Counted from the stretch's first letter, positions 42,234 through 51,629 are shown. The stretch is 64,000 nt of DNA from Clostridiaceae bacterium (GCA_009911355.1 QXXE01000016.1:1-64000), one strand, 5' to 3'. A program made the numbers and translations. Notes: generated by a model from the letters alone, not told the origin.

Positions 42234-42441
42234 AACATACACCACCATTTCCGGGGACACGTGGGACATTGTGGCCTATAAGGTTTTCGGGGATGAAAGG
42301 TATATGGACAAGATCATAAATGCGAACCTGCAACACAGGGAAACCGTTATTTTCCCCGCAGGGGTTACGCTTCAACTCCCGGAAGTGGAAGCGCGGACCC
42401 CTGCGGGGTTGCCGCCTTGGAAGAAGAGGGGGAAGGCATGA
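42226..42441 (+). CDS. Tail protein X (LysM-like)
   Basis: 71 aa, ATG overlapping the tape measure stop. Pattern TTISGDTWDIVAYKVFGDERYMDKIINANLQH is typical of the P2 gpX group with a LysM-like fold. Confidence 0.85.
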   Translation: MIKTYTTISGDTWDIVAYKVFGDERYMDKIINANLQHRETVIFPAGVTLQLPEVEARTPAGLPPWKKRGKA

Positions 42442-43475
42442 GCCAGAAGGACAACGCCCGCCGCGTGGAACTGTCCGTTGTGATTGACGGAACAGACGTA
42501 AGCGCGGATTTTTCAAAATACCTTCTGTCCGCTACATATACGGACAACGAAGAGGACAAAGCGGACGATCTGCAAATCAGCCTTGAAGATGAAAGCGGAA
42601 TTTGGCTGAACCAATGGCTGGAAACGCAGTTAAAGGGCATGGAAGCAAGTGTAACCGTCGTGCAAAAAAACTGGGAATCAGATGGGAAAGACAAGGTGCT
42701 TGACTGCGGCGTTTTTGAAATCGACAGCGTGGACGCTTCCGGCCCGCCCGCGAAAGTATCCCTGAAAGGAACGTCAATCCCCTATTCTTCCACGGCCCGG
42801 ACACAGAAGAAAACGCAGGCATGGGAGAATAGAAAGCTGTCCGCAATCGCGGCGGAAATCGCGGGCAGGAACGGCCTTGTCTGTATGTTTGAATCTGAGT
42901 TTGACCCGCTGTATAAGCGGAAGGAACAGGTTCAGGAATCGGACATTTCTTTTTTACAGCGCCTTTGCAAAGCGGCTGGAATCAGCTTGAAAGTAACGGC
43001 AAAAACCATTGTGCTTTTCGACGCGCAGAAATACGAAGAAAAGCCCGCTGTGCGGCAGATCAAGCGGGGAAGCGCGGACGTGCTTTCTTATCGGTTCGGA
43101 ACCGGGAGCAATGACACAGCGTATAGCAAATGCCATGTAAGCTATACAAACCCGGAAACAAAAGAAACCATTGAATATACCTATACGCCCAGAAATGCCA
43201 AAAAGGACGGGCAAACGCTGGAAGTAAACGAAAAGGTTTCTGACAAGGAAGAGGCGCGGAAGCTGGCAATGAAGCGCCTGCGGCAGAAAAACAAGGCGGA
43301 ATTTTCGGCGGAATTTACCATTGTCGGGGACGTTCTGCTTGTGGCGGGCGTTACGGTGGAGGTTGTGGGCTACGGCGCTTTTGATGGAAAGTATATCATT
43401 GAAACCGCAACGCACAACTTGACGGGCGGCTATACGGTGGGCGTGAAACTGCGCCGGGTTTTGGAGGGGTACTAA
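42438..43475 (+). CDS. Late control D protein (baseplate hub, gpD family)
   Basis: 345 aa, ATGA overlap. gpD pattern: DDLQISLEDESGIWLNQWL, VQESDISFLQRLCKAAGISLKV, and a closing GKYIIETATHNLTGGYTVGVKLRRV. Baseplate hub connecting tube and spike. Confidence 0.88.
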   Translation: MSQKDNARRVELSVVIDGTDVSADFSKYLLSATYTDNEEDKADDLQISLEDESGIWLNQWLETQLKGMEASVTVVQKNWESDGKDKVLDCGVFEIDSVDASGPPAKVSLKGTSIPYSSTARTQKKTQAWENRKLSAIAAEIAGRNGLVCMFESEFDPLYKRKEQVQESDISFLQRLCKAAGISLKVTAKTIVLFDAQKYEEKPAVRQIKRGSADVLSYRFGTGSNDTAYSKCHVSYTNPETKETIEYTYTPRNAKKDGQTLEVNEKVSDKEEARKLAMKRLRQKNKAEFSAEFTIVGDVLLVAGVTVEVVGYGAFDGKYIIETATHNLTGGYTVGVKLRRVLEGY

Positions 43476-43936
43476 TGGAATCCGAAATTATGGAACTGCG
43501 GCACGCAGTTGACGCGCTGGGGAAGATCGTCCGCATGGGAAAGGTTTCTTCTGTGGACGTGGAGAACCGAACGGCGCGGGTGATTATCGAAGATAAAGTA
43601 AAATCCTTTGTATCCGGCCCGTTGAAGGTGCTTCAAAATCAACCCCTTATCACGATCACAAAGAAGGAGAACGGCGGGAAGTGGAACTTTGAAGCGCAGT
43701 ACGCTTCCGCTGACCGAAAATTAGGGCTGGGGGAAAGTTACTCGAAGGGCGCGCCGGATACAATCAAGCTGGAAAGAAGCATTGATTACAAATGCCCGCT
43801 TCATGGTGTGGACGAAACAAAGACGCACGAACACGAAGTAAAGGTTTACCCGTGGTTGCCGTTTGAAGGGCAATGGGTGGTTTGCCTATACCTTCCAAAC
43901 GGGGAAAGCGACGGGTTTATTTTAGGGGGGTTCTGA
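43475..43936 (+). CDS. Baseplate spike protein (gpV-like)
   Basis: 153 aa, TAATG overlap. OB-fold region (MGKVSSVDVENRTARVIIED) and a final ESDGFILGGF, as in gpV-type spike proteins. Confidence 0.8.
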   Translation: MESEIMELRHAVDALGKIVRMGKVSSVDVENRTARVIIEDKVKSFVSGPLKVLQNQPLITITKKENGGKWNFEAQYASADRKLGLGESYSKGAPDTIKLERSIDYKCPLHGVDETKTHEHEVKVYPWLPFEGQWVVCLYLPNGESDGFILGGF

Positions 43937-43937
43937 A

Positions 43938-44339
43938 ATGGCGGTGATTGGAGCGCTGGGGGATATTGTGTTTAGCGTTTCGCGGGACAAGGTGAACACG
44001 ATTGACGATGTGAAATGGGAAACCGGCGTTCGGTTCGCGGAGCATGACCGGCACTTGAAAATTCCCCTGTTGGAGTTTACGGGAAACAGCGCGGACACAA
44101 TCAGTTTCAGCCTTTATTATTCCGTGTTTCTGGGGGTAAACCCTATGGCGGAAATTGTAAAGATACTGAACGCCCAGCGGGCCGGAAAGGCCATGCGGTT
44201 TGTGATAGGAACGAAGGCTTACGGGCATTACAAGTGGGTTATCACTAAAACGTCAAAGGACCTTGAACGGTACGACGGGAAGGGGAACTTGCTTGTGGCA
44301 AAGGTAAGTATCACACTGAAAGAGTATGTGAACAGGTGA
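43938..44339 (+). CDS. Tail protein U (P2 gpU family)
   Basis: 133 aa. gpU pattern: GALGDIVFSVSRDKVNTIDDVKWE, LSLYYS-type strand and YGHYKWVITKTSKDLERYDGKGNLLVAKVSITLKEY. Confidence 0.85.
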   Translation: MAVIGALGDIVFSVSRDKVNTIDDVKWETGVRFAEHDRHLKIPLLEFTGNSADTISFSLYYSVFLGVNPMAEIVKILNAQRAGKAMRFVIGTKAYGHYKWVITKTSKDLERYDGKGNLLVAKVSITLKEYVNR

Positions 44340-44343
44340 GGCC

Positions 44344-44655
44344 ATGAAAGTTACAGTAAGCATATTGCGAGAAATCAACATGGAGCCGCAGACCGAAACG
44401 GAAGAGATCATGCAGAATGTGGCCGTGATTCTGGCAACGCCGAAATTCAGCGTTCCCCTTGACCGGGGGCTTGGCCTGCAAATGACCTTCCTTGACAAGC
44501 CGGTTCCCGCCGCAAGACCGCTGGCAATCGGGGAGATCATGGACGCGATAGAGGAAGGGGAACCCCGCGTAAGGGTGAAGGAAGTTGACTTTCTGGAAGA
44601 TGGAATGTTAGGGCGCTTTGTCCCTGCGGTGGAGGTGGAAATTGTAGATGGCTGA
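44344..44655 (+). CDS. Baseplate wedge protein (gp25/gpW-like)
   Basis: 103 aa with EIMQNVAVILATPKFSVPLDRGLGLQM and the conserved EPRVRVKEVDF of the GPW/gp25 family. Confidence 0.87.
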   Translation: MKVTVSILREINMEPQTETEEIMQNVAVILATPKFSVPLDRGLGLQMTFLDKPVPAARPLAIGEIMDAIEEGEPRVRVKEVDFLEDGMLGRFVPAVEVEIVDG

Positions 44656-45799
44656 GAATAGGACGTTCCCGGAAGTAACCTTTGTGGAAACGGACACGGA
44701 AGAAATCAAAGGGGCGCTGGTGCAGGGATACGAAGCGATCACGGGGCGGAAGCTGTATCCGGCTGACCCTATGCGCCTTTTCATTCTGTGGGTGGCTGAT
44801 ATTATCGTTCAGGAACGGGCTTTAATCAACTGGTCGGCCCGGCAGAATGTCCCGCGATACGCAGAAGGTGAATACTTGGATTCGCTGGCAGAACTGTTTA
44901 AGGACGTGGAACGGCTAAAGCCGCAACCGGCAAAGACAACCTTCCGTTTTTGGCTGTCCATGAAGCAGGAAGGCGCGCAGATCATACCGGCAGGAACGCG
45001 GGTAACGGTGGACGGGGAAATTACGTTTGCCACACTGGAACCGCTGTTTATTGAGGCGGGGGAGCTGTGCGGGGACGCGGAAGCGGAATGTATCACGCTG
45101 ACAGAAGCCGGGGAATCAATCGGTGCGGCGGGAAACGGATTTTTGCCGGGACAGATCACGCAGATTGTGGACGTTTACCCGTATTTCGAGCGGGTGGAAA
45201 ACCTGACAGAAAGCGCGGGCGGTTCTGACCGGGAAAGCGACGCGGCTTTTTATGAGCGTATGCGGGAAAGCATGGAAACATTTTCGACAGCCGGGCCGGA
45301 AGGCGCGTATATCTACCACGCAAAAACAGCTTCTTCCCTGATTGCGGACGTTTCGGCGGATTCCCCGGTTGATGAACCCGGCGTTGTAGATGTGCGGATT
45401 CTGCTTCAAAACGGGAAACTGCCAACGGAAGAAGTTTTGAAACTGGTATTGGACGCGCTTTCCGCTGAGAAGGTGCGTCCATTAACGGACCTTGTGCGGG
45501 TTTCGGCCCCGGATACGGTGCCCTTTAATATCGACGTAACGTATTACATACCGAACCCCGGCGCGGCCAGCGCGGCAAATATCGAGCGGGCCGTAAATGA
45601 GGCGGTGGAGCGGTACAGGGTATGGCAAACTGAAAAGATGGGGCGGGATATTAACCCGTCCTATTTAACCCGCCTGTTGATGGAAACCGGCGTAAAGCGG
45701 GTGGAGGTTCGGGAACCGCTGTTTCAGAAGGTGGAGGCAAAGGGCGTGGCCGTCCTGCAAGATAAAACCGTTCTGAACGGAGGGGTGGAGGATGAATAA
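44648..45799 (+). CDS. Baseplate protein J
   Basis: 383 aa, 8-nt overlap with the wedge gene. Baseplate J family: LFILWVADIIVQERALINWSARQNVPRYAEGEYLD, then GPEGAYIYHAKTASSLIADVSADSP. Confidence 0.9.
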   Translation: MAENRTFPEVTFVETDTEEIKGALVQGYEAITGRKLYPADPMRLFILWVADIIVQERALINWSARQNVPRYAEGEYLDSLAELFKDVERLKPQPAKTTFRFWLSMKQEGAQIIPAGTRVTVDGEITFATLEPLFIEAGELCGDAEAECITLTEAGESIGAAGNGFLPGQITQIVDVYPYFERVENLTESAGGSDRESDAAFYERMRESMETFSTAGPEGAYIYHAKTASSLIADVSADSPVDEPGVVDVRILLQNGKLPTEEVLKLVLDALSAEKVRPLTDLVRVSAPDTVPFNIDVTYYIPNPGAASAANIERAVNEAVERYRVWQTEKMGRDINPSYLTRLLMETGVKRVEVREPLFQKVEAKGVAVLQDKTVLNGGVEDE

Positions 45800-46625
45800 C
45801 ACCATTGGAACGGTTGACCTTCTGCGGATTTTTCCGCCCGCGTTGAAGTATGACCCGAAAATGACAGCCGCCGCGCAGGCCATAGCAAAGGAACTGCAAC
45901 GAACAAGCGGTGAGGTTCGGAAAAATATCATTTACGCCCGCATTGATGAACTGGACGAAGCGGCCCTTGATGTGCTGGCCCACGATTTGCACGTTGACTG
46001 GTACGATTTTAACTATTCCATAGAGGCGAAGCGGGCCACAATCCGGGACAGTGTGAAGATTCACAGGCGGCTTGGAACGAAGTACGCCGTGGAAACGGCG
46101 CTGGGGAATGTGTTTCCCGGAACAAAAGTGGAAGAATGGTTTGAATACGGGGGGGACCCGTATTTTTTCCGCGTGATTATCGACGCAACGGCGGCGGAGG
46201 TTACGGCGGAAAAACAGCGGGCCGTTCTTGAAAAGGTCCATTTTTACAAAAACGTTCGTTCACATTTGGAGAAGATCGGGTTCCAGATGGAAACAAGCGG
46301 CGTGGTGACTATTGGAGCATACCACACGGCGGGAACATCCATTGAAGTTTATCCCTATGTACCGCAGGACGTGGAGGCCAGCGGAACGGCGGGCCTTGGA
46401 GCATACCACAAAACAGCGGTTTCCGTGGAAGTGTATCCCTTCACGTCGGACATTCTGAACGGGGATGGCGTGGCCGGGCTTGCGGCCTACCACGGGCGGG
46501 CGCTTTCGCTGGAAGTGTATCCGCTTATAGCTGAAGAACTGGCCGGGGACGGCGCGGCGGGCCTTGCGGCCTATTGCCGGGTTGCGAACGAAATAGAAAT
46601 CTTCCCGCAGGGAGCGGGGCAATAG
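45792..46625 (+). CDS. Tail protein I with four C-terminal 28-residue repeats
   Basis: 277 aa. P2 gpI-like N-terminus (VDLLRIFPPALKYDPKMTAAAQAIAKEL, DELDEAALDVLAHDLHVDWYD). Residues 175-272 hold four repeats of exactly 28 residues with the motif (G/A)AYHxxxxSxEVYP, beginning at 175, 203, 231 and 259. The repeats are an unusual addition and may extend the baseplate periphery. Confidence 0.85.
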   Translation: MNNTIGTVDLLRIFPPALKYDPKMTAAAQAIAKELQRTSGEVRKNIIYARIDELDEAALDVLAHDLHVDWYDFNYSIEAKRATIRDSVKIHRRLGTKYAVETALGNVFPGTKVEEWFEYGGDPYFFRVIIDATAAEVTAEKQRAVLEKVHFYKNVRSHLEKIGFQMETSGVVTIGAYHTAGTSIEVYPYVPQDVEASGTAGLGAYHKTAVSVEVYPFTSDILNGDGVAGLAAYHGRALSLEVYPLIAEELAGDGAAGLAAYCRVANEIEIFPQGAGQ

Positions 46626-46641
46626 AAAGGAACGGTGCATT

Positions 46642-47520
46642 ATGGAACAGGAAAAGAAGTATGGAACCCTTGTAACCAATGTGGGAACGCGGCTGATTAC
46701 CAATGCGACGATGAACGGCGAAAAGGTGAGAATTACGCAATTCGCGGTTGGTGACGGCGGCGGCGATTACTACCAGCCCACGGAACTTATGACCGAACTG
46801 AAAAATGAGGTTTGGCGCGGCGCTGTGGGTTCGGCAAAGATCAATGAAGTTTCCCCGAACATGATTGACATTGTGACGGTGGTTCCCTCCAACGTGGGCG
46901 GCTTCACAATCCGGGAAATGGCCGTGTTCGACGAAGAAAACAATATGATTGCCATTTGCAACACGGCGGCGGCGGAAAAAGTGGTGATTTCTTCCGGCGA
47001 AGTTTCGGAAATGAAGCTGACAATGCACATTACCGTTTCCAATACGGCGGTTATCGAATTTCTGATTGACCCCACGGTAATTGTTGCGACAAAGCAGGAT
47101 TTGGAGAACCACAACAATTCCCCCACGGCCCACGGCGCGGCGCTGGAAAAGAAGGCGGAGGCGGCGGACCTTGCCGCCCACACCCACAACAGCGAAATCC
47201 ACGTAACGCAGGCCATGACGGAAGGCTATAACACAGCCATTCAGGAGATCGGGGAACACGTCAACGACACGGCTATTCACGTTCAACCGGGGGAGCGGGA
47301 AGGCTGGGGAGCAACCAGCGAAACAGCGGAAGCGGCCCTTGCGGCGGCGCAGGCCGCGCAGGCGTTGGCAAACCAGCAGGCCGGACAGATTGCCCGGCTG
47401 GAAGATGGCCTTTTCTCCAACATTACCGGGAATCCGTTCCTGATTACCTTTGAAAATCTGGACGGAATCGCCTTGACGCGGGGGACGTGGAACGAAGCGA
47501 AAAAGAGGCTGGAATGTTAA
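46642..47520 (+). CDS. Tail fibre protein
   Basis: 292 aa. N-terminal phage tail-collar fibre domain (YGTLVTNVGTRLITNATMNGEKVRITQFAVGDGGG, GGFTIREMAVFDEE) that attaches to the baseplate, then helical and His-rich linkers (AHTHNSEIHVTQAM). No large receptor-binding domain follows; that work may be done by the DGR-diversified protein. Confidence 0.85.
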   Translation: MEQEKKYGTLVTNVGTRLITNATMNGEKVRITQFAVGDGGGDYYQPTELMTELKNEVWRGAVGSAKINEVSPNMIDIVTVVPSNVGGFTIREMAVFDEENNMIAICNTAAAEKVVISSGEVSEMKLTMHITVSNTAVIEFLIDPTVIVATKQDLENHNNSPTAHGAALEKKAEAADLAAHTHNSEIHVTQAMTEGYNTAIQEIGEHVNDTAIHVQPGEREGWGATSETAEAALAAAQAAQALANQQAGQIARLEDGLFSNITGNPFLITFENLDGIALTRGTWNEAKKRLEC

Positions 47521-47771
47521 GCGCGTTTTCGTGCCCGGAACGGGAACTATCGTGCATTATTGGGAATCTGTTTATTGAATTAGAACCGCCGTGTTCTGAG
47601 TGTGGGAAGGAACCGCAGGGAATCAAACTCTGCGGGACCACCTACACAGGGGACAAAGCGGTTCTTACCATATCCGGGGACAGGTTCTATTACAGCGGGC
47701 CGCAGGCGGATATTGACCGCCTGCGGGAAGCGGGGTGCGTGCAATGGCTAAACCACAATCGGAATTTTTGA
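47514..47771 (+). CDS. Small Cys-containing phage protein before avd
   Basis: 85 aa, overlaps the tail fibre stop and the avd start. Contains PPCSECGKEPQGIKLCG. Could be an accessory fibre or DGR component; no family recognised. Confidence 0.55.
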   Translation: MLSAFSCPERELSCIIGNLFIELEPPCSECGKEPQGIKLCGTTYTGDKAVLTISGDRFYYSGPQADIDRLREAGCVQWLNHNRNF

Positions 47772-48166
47772 TTATCACAAAGGCGAAAGACCTTGTGAAG
47801 CACACCTTCACCATGACGAATGGGAAGGCGTTTCCAAAGAAGGAACGCTTCTGTCTGGTAAACCGCTTGCAGGAAAGGACCATTGAAATTTTCGAGTGCA
47901 TACAAGAGGCAAACGAACTGGACCTTTCGGACCCGCGCGAATTTCGGGAACGCCAGTATTTGCAGAAGCGCGCCTTGACGCGGTGCAAAACTGTTTTGTT
48001 CTTCATCGAACTTGCGCTTGAAAGGGGGTACATAGACCACGGCAGTTGTCAATACTGGTCTAAATTCGTTTTGGACGTTAAGTATATGGCGGCAAAGTGG
48101 AAGAAGCAAGATCGAGAACGGGCGGGGGCCGGTGGAGCGGGACCCGCGCCCGCGCGCAGATCGTAA
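47744..48166 (+). CDS. avd: DGR accessory variability determinant (Avd)
   Basis: 140 aa, helical, basic at the end. Pattern FLIITKAKDLVKHTFTMTNGKAFPKKERFCLVNRLQERTIEIFECI matches the four-helix Avd family, which forms a positively charged pentamer with the reverse transcriptase and template RNA. It lies directly upstream of the template repeat. ATG 47744 was chosen; GTG 47735 is an alternative. Confidence 0.85.
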   Translation: MAKPQSEFLIITKAKDLVKHTFTMTNGKAFPKKERFCLVNRLQERTIEIFECIQEANELDLSDPREFRERQYLQKRALTRCKTVLFFIELALERGYIDHGSCQYWSKFVLDVKYMAAKWKKQDRERAGAGGAGPAPARRS

Positions 48167-48460
48167 CCGCTCTGGGGTATGGCTTGGAACGTCGAACTCG
48201 TACAACGTGCGCAACGTCAACACTGACGGCACGCTGAGCAACACGAACGCTTACAACGGCAACGAGGGCGTGCGTACGCTCTGGTGGAATACCGCGACTT
48301 ATTAAGCCAAAAGGCCGAACACTGAGGACCACCACCAAAGGAAGCCATTTCCCGCCGCCGCTGGGAACAGCGAGGGCTAACACAAGATTGCTGATGTGGA
48401 GGCATTGCGGGCGGCAATGTCCGTAAGGCCGAAACTATACACGGCAAGGAGATTCCTTGA
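48167..48460 (+). ncRNA. DGR template RNA region
   Basis: 294 bp without a gene, holding the template repeat and about 180 nt of downstream sequence (48281-48460) before the reverse transcriptase. In studied DGRs the RNA spanning avd end, TR and this spacer serves as primer and template for mutagenic cDNA. Exact ends not visible. Confidence 0.7.
48191..48280 (+). repeat. DGR template repeat (TR)
   Basis: Between avd and the reverse transcriptase. 90 bp aligned with VR1 without gaps; 25 adenines, mostly in AAC codons. It ends with GTGCGTACGCT, identical in both variable repeats. Read in frame it spells a lectin-like segment (NVRNVNTDGTLSNTNAYN) followed by a stop 24 nt after the TR, so it is a noncoding template. 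Confidence 0.93.
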
Positions 48461-49573
48461 ATGACTGACTTTGAAAAGGTAGTGGATTTTGGAAACCTTC
48501 ACGCGGGTTTTCTGATGGCGCGGCGGGGCAAGAGGGACAAGGCCAGCGTTGCGAAGTTTGAAGCGAACCTGATTGAAGCGCTTCTTTTGCTGGGCGCTCT
48601 TCTGAAAAACAAACGCTATACGCTATCAGACTATAACGTTTTCAAGGTTTGGGAACCAAAAGAACGAACCGTAATGTCAAATTCGTTCAAGGATAAGGTG
48701 GTACAGCACAGTTTATGCGACAATGTGATTGAACCGGCGCTTTTGAAAACCTTTATCCGGGACAACTACGCCGGACAGCGGGGAAAAGGCACGCTGGACG
48801 GGCTGGACCGGCTGGAAACGCATTTGAAGCGCTATTTCTTTTCCAGAAAGGCGCAGGCGGAGGAAGCGCGCCGGGCGGCGGGCTTGCCGCAGATTCCCGT
48901 TGAACAGGGAGGGTATGCGGAAGGCTGGGTGCTGAAATGCGACGTGGGAAAATACTTCTACACCATTCAGCACGAAATTATATTTCACAAAATCAAGCAC
49001 TTTGTCAAAGACCCGGACGTTCTATGGTTGATAACCATGATCTTGGATTCAACGGAAAATCCGGGTATTCCAATCGGCAACCAAAGTTCGCAATGGTTTG
49101 CGGTTCTGTATCTTTCTGAATTGGACCATTTTATAACGGAAAAGCTGGGAATCAAGCATTACGGGCGATACATGGACGATTTCTATTTGATTCACCCGGA
49201 CAAGGAATATTTGCAGTATTGCCGCGTGGAGATCGAAAAGCACGTTGCGAAGCTGGGCCTATATCTGAACGCAAAAACGAACATATTTCCGTTGAAAAAT
49301 GGGCTGGACTTTCTGGGATTTCATACCTACTTAACCGACACGGGAAAAGTTATAAGAAAAGTTAGGAGGAAGAGCAAAAACAATGAGAAAAGAAAACTTG
49401 TGAAGATGAAGGGCCTTTTGGACGCGGGAAAGATTTCCATGAAAGAAGTCCGGCAATCTTACCGCAGTTGGAGAGGCCACGCAAGCAAGGGGGATTGTTA
49501 CCACCTGTTGCGGGAAATGGACCGATTCTATAAAAATCTATTTGGGGAGGAACCAATATGTCGAAAACGTTAG
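48461..49573 (+). CDS. DGR reverse transcriptase
   Basis: 370 aa. RT motifs: LKCDVGKYFYTI (first catalytic Asp161), the DGR-type IPIGNQSSQ (203-211), catalytic YMDD (237-240) and a thumb with DFLGFHTYLT. DGR RTs make error-prone cDNA, misincorporating opposite template adenines. ATG behind AAGGAGA. It overlaps the target gene by 16 nt, so the two are coupled. Confidence 0.95.
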   Translation: MTDFEKVVDFGNLHAGFLMARRGKRDKASVAKFEANLIEALLLLGALLKNKRYTLSDYNVFKVWEPKERTVMSNSFKDKVVQHSLCDNVIEPALLKTFIRDNYAGQRGKGTLDGLDRLETHLKRYFFSRKAQAEEARRAAGLPQIPVEQGGYAEGWVLKCDVGKYFYTIQHEIIFHKIKHFVKDPDVLWLITMILDSTENPGIPIGNQSSQWFAVLYLSELDHFITEKLGIKHYGRYMDDFYLIHPDKEYLQYCRVEIEKHVAKLGLYLNAKTNIFPLKNGLDFLGFHTYLTDTGKVIRKVRRKSKNNEKRKLVKMKGLLDAGKISMKEVRQSYRSWRGHASKGDCYHLLREMDRFYKNLFGEEPICRKR

Positions 49574-51285
49574 GTTCTTTGCCTAACGGTGCGTTAGTCA
49601 AGGACACGGGAACGCTGTATTACGGAAAGCCGATTGTCTGGAAAATAGCGGACAAGAACCACGTGGGCTATCCGTCCGGGAGCGTTACCCTGATTACGGA
49701 AAAAATCATTACGCTGAAATGCTTTGACGCTATGGAAAGCGGCAACAGCGACGGAAACCGCAGAAGCTACGGAAATAACCGCTATTCGCTTTCCAACATT
49801 GACAAATGGCTGAACAGCGACGCGGCGGCGGGCCGGTGGTGGGCGGCTACGCACAGCGCGGACGCGGCCCCCACGAACGCGAATGTGTGGAGCAATTACA
49901 ATGAGTACGACGCGCAGGCGGGCTTTCTGAACGGCTTTTCGGCCAACATGAAAGCCGCCCTGTTGAATACCACGATCACGGTTGCGAAAAACACAGTTAC
50001 GGACGGCGGCGGTTCGGAAACGATCACGCGGAAGCTGTTCCTTGCCTCCACAACGGAAGTGGGCCTTGCCAACGAAAACAGCGTTGCGGAGGGAAGCAAG
50101 CTGGCAATTTTCAGCGACAACAATTCCCGCCTTGCCTATCCCACGGCGGAGGCCGTAAGCAACAGCGAGTATAAAACAAGCGGGCTTGCCGTTGGAAGCC
50201 CGTGGTGGTGGTATCTACGCACGCCGTATGCGTCGCACTCGTACGACGTGCGCGACGACATCACTGACGGCTCGCTGAGCTACACGAACGCTTACTACGG
50301 CGACGGGGGCGTGCGTACGCTTTGTAATTTGAAATCTGAAATCTTGGTATCTGACAACACGGACAGCGACGGAGCCTATACGATTATCTGGAATCAGCCG
50401 CCCACAACCCCCGGAAGTCTGACAATGCCCGGAACGGTGGAAGGCGGGAAAACGGCTGTGATTAGCTGGGGCCAGTCCACGGACCCGGAAGGAAATTTGT
50501 CCGGCTACGTGTTGGAGCGTTCCGCCAACGGCGGCGCATACGCGCAGGTTTACAAGGGCCTGAACCGTACTTATACGGATACAATCACGTTCGGCTGGAA
50601 TACGGTACAATACCGGGTGAAGGCTTACGACGGCGCAGGGCTGGAAAGCGGATACTATACCGGCCAGCAGAAAACCGTTGTGAACAACCACCCGCCCGTT
50701 ATCAGCGGGACGGATTCGGATTTAGGCACAAAGACCGGCCCGTTTTCGCAGGCGTACACGATCACGGATGAAGATAGCGGCCAGACGATCACGGCCACGG
50801 AGAAGATCGACAGTGCGGTGAAGCGGACTTTTGCGGCCAACAGCGGCACACAGTACACCTTCAACATTACGCAAGCGGATTGGGTGAAAATCCAGAACGG
50901 TTCCCACACGCTGACCGTGGAAGCGAAGGACAGCGCGGGCGGCGTTGCCACACGGACGTTCCAGTTTGCGAAGAATGAAACGGAACTGGAATTTACGCTT
51001 TCCGCTCCATTGCCCGCCGATGATATGTTGACGAAGGCCATTATGTCGGTGACACGGCAGATTCCAGCAGGGGCGGAACTGAAAGTGTATGCCTGCAACA
51101 ACGCCTTTGACGCGGCCCCCACATGGGAGGACGTGACGCAGGCAGTAACCACGGGGAACAAATTCTTCCTTTCCAACAGGGAAAAAACCGCCGAAAGCTG
51201 GGGGTTCAACTTCAAAATTTCGGTGAAGCGGAAGAACGCAACCGGGGATTGCTTCATTCAGAGTGTAGGGGGGAATTTTGAGTAA
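49558..51285 (+). CDS. DGR target: tail-tip receptor-binding protein
   Basis: 575 aa. N-terminal DUF6273/C-type-lectin-like domain (about 1-265) with WWWYLRTP and the variable segment ending GDGGVRTL; then a fibronectin-III-like domain (about 290-370, PTTPGSLTMPGTVEGG) and beta-sandwich domains (about 375-470 and later). VR1 lies at residues about 225-255. It is the probable adhesin whose binding surface is rewritten by the DGR. Confidence 0.9.
   Translation: MSKTLGSLPNGALVKDTGTLYYGKPIVWKIADKNHVGYPSGSVTLITEKIITLKCFDAMESGNSDGNRRSYGNNRYSLSNIDKWLNSDAAAGRWWAATHSADAAPTNANVWSNYNEYDAQAGFLNGFSANMKAALLNTTITVAKNTVTDGGGSETITRKLFLASTTEVGLANENSVAEGSKLAIFSDNNSRLAYPTAEAVSNSEYKTSGLAVGSPWWWYLRTPYASHSYDVRDDITDGSLSYTNAYYGDGGVRTLCNLKSEILVSDNTDSDGAYTIIWNQPPTTPGSLTMPGTVEGGKTAVISWGQSTDPEGNLSGYVLERSANGGAYAQVYKGLNRTYTDTITFGWNTVQYRVKAYDGAGLESGYYTGQQKTVVNNHPPVISGTDSDLGTKTGPFSQAYTITDEDSGQTITATEKIDSAVKRTFAANSGTQYTFNITQADWVKIQNGSHTLTVEAKDSAGGVATRTFQFAKNETELEFTLSAPLPADDMLTKAIMSVTRQIPAGAELKVYACNNAFDAAPTWEDVTQAVTTGNKFFLSNREKTAESWGFNFKISVKRKNATGDCFIQSVGGNFE
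50232..50321 (+). repeat. DGR variable repeat VR1
   Basis: 90 bp aligned to the template without gaps. 9 of 25 template adenines are changed (to C, G or T) and one other base differs (a template T is A here). Ends with the invariant GTGCGTACGCT. Confidence 0.93.
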
Positions 51286-51470
51286 TGGCTATTCAGCACA
51301 AGCAAACCAGCATTGCCAAAAGGCCGAAAACGCCGGAAGAGTTGACGGCGGAGAACAAGGCGCTGAAATCAACGGCGGCGGCGCTGGAAGCGCAGGTAAC
51401 AGACCTGCAACTTGCCCTTTGCGACGTTTACGAAATGGCCGCGCTGGGCGGCGGGAACGGGGGTGAATGA
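51285..51470 (+). CDS. Small coiled-coil phage protein
   Basis: 61 aa, TAATG overlap with the DGR target. Short coiled coil (EELTAENKALKSTAAALEAQVTDLQLAL). May be a chaperone or trimer helper for the tail-tip protein; unproven. Confidence 0.6.
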   Translation: MAIQHKQTSIAKRPKTPEELTAENKALKSTAAALEAQVTDLQLALCDVYEMAALGGGNGGE

Positions 51471-51580
51471 TCGTGGCGAAGGTGTACGCTGATCTTATCA
51501 AAAAGGGCCTGAAAACCATTGAACAGGTTCCGGCACATTTGCGCGACAAGGTAAAGGAGTTGCTTTCCGATGGGAAGTAA
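51467..51580 (+). CDS. XkdX-like mini-protein
   Basis: 37 aa, ATGA overlap with the previous gene. KVYADLIKKGLKTIEQVPAHLRDKVKELL is the XkdX/CD1375 pattern, very common after tail fibre genes in Gram-positive phages. Function unknown. Confidence 0.75.
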   Translation: MIVAKVYADLIKKGLKTIEQVPAHLRDKVKELLSDGK

Positions 51581-51629
51581 CTTCTTTTTTATCCTTGCAA
51601 AACTGCTTTGCGGAAGGGAGGTAAAGGAA

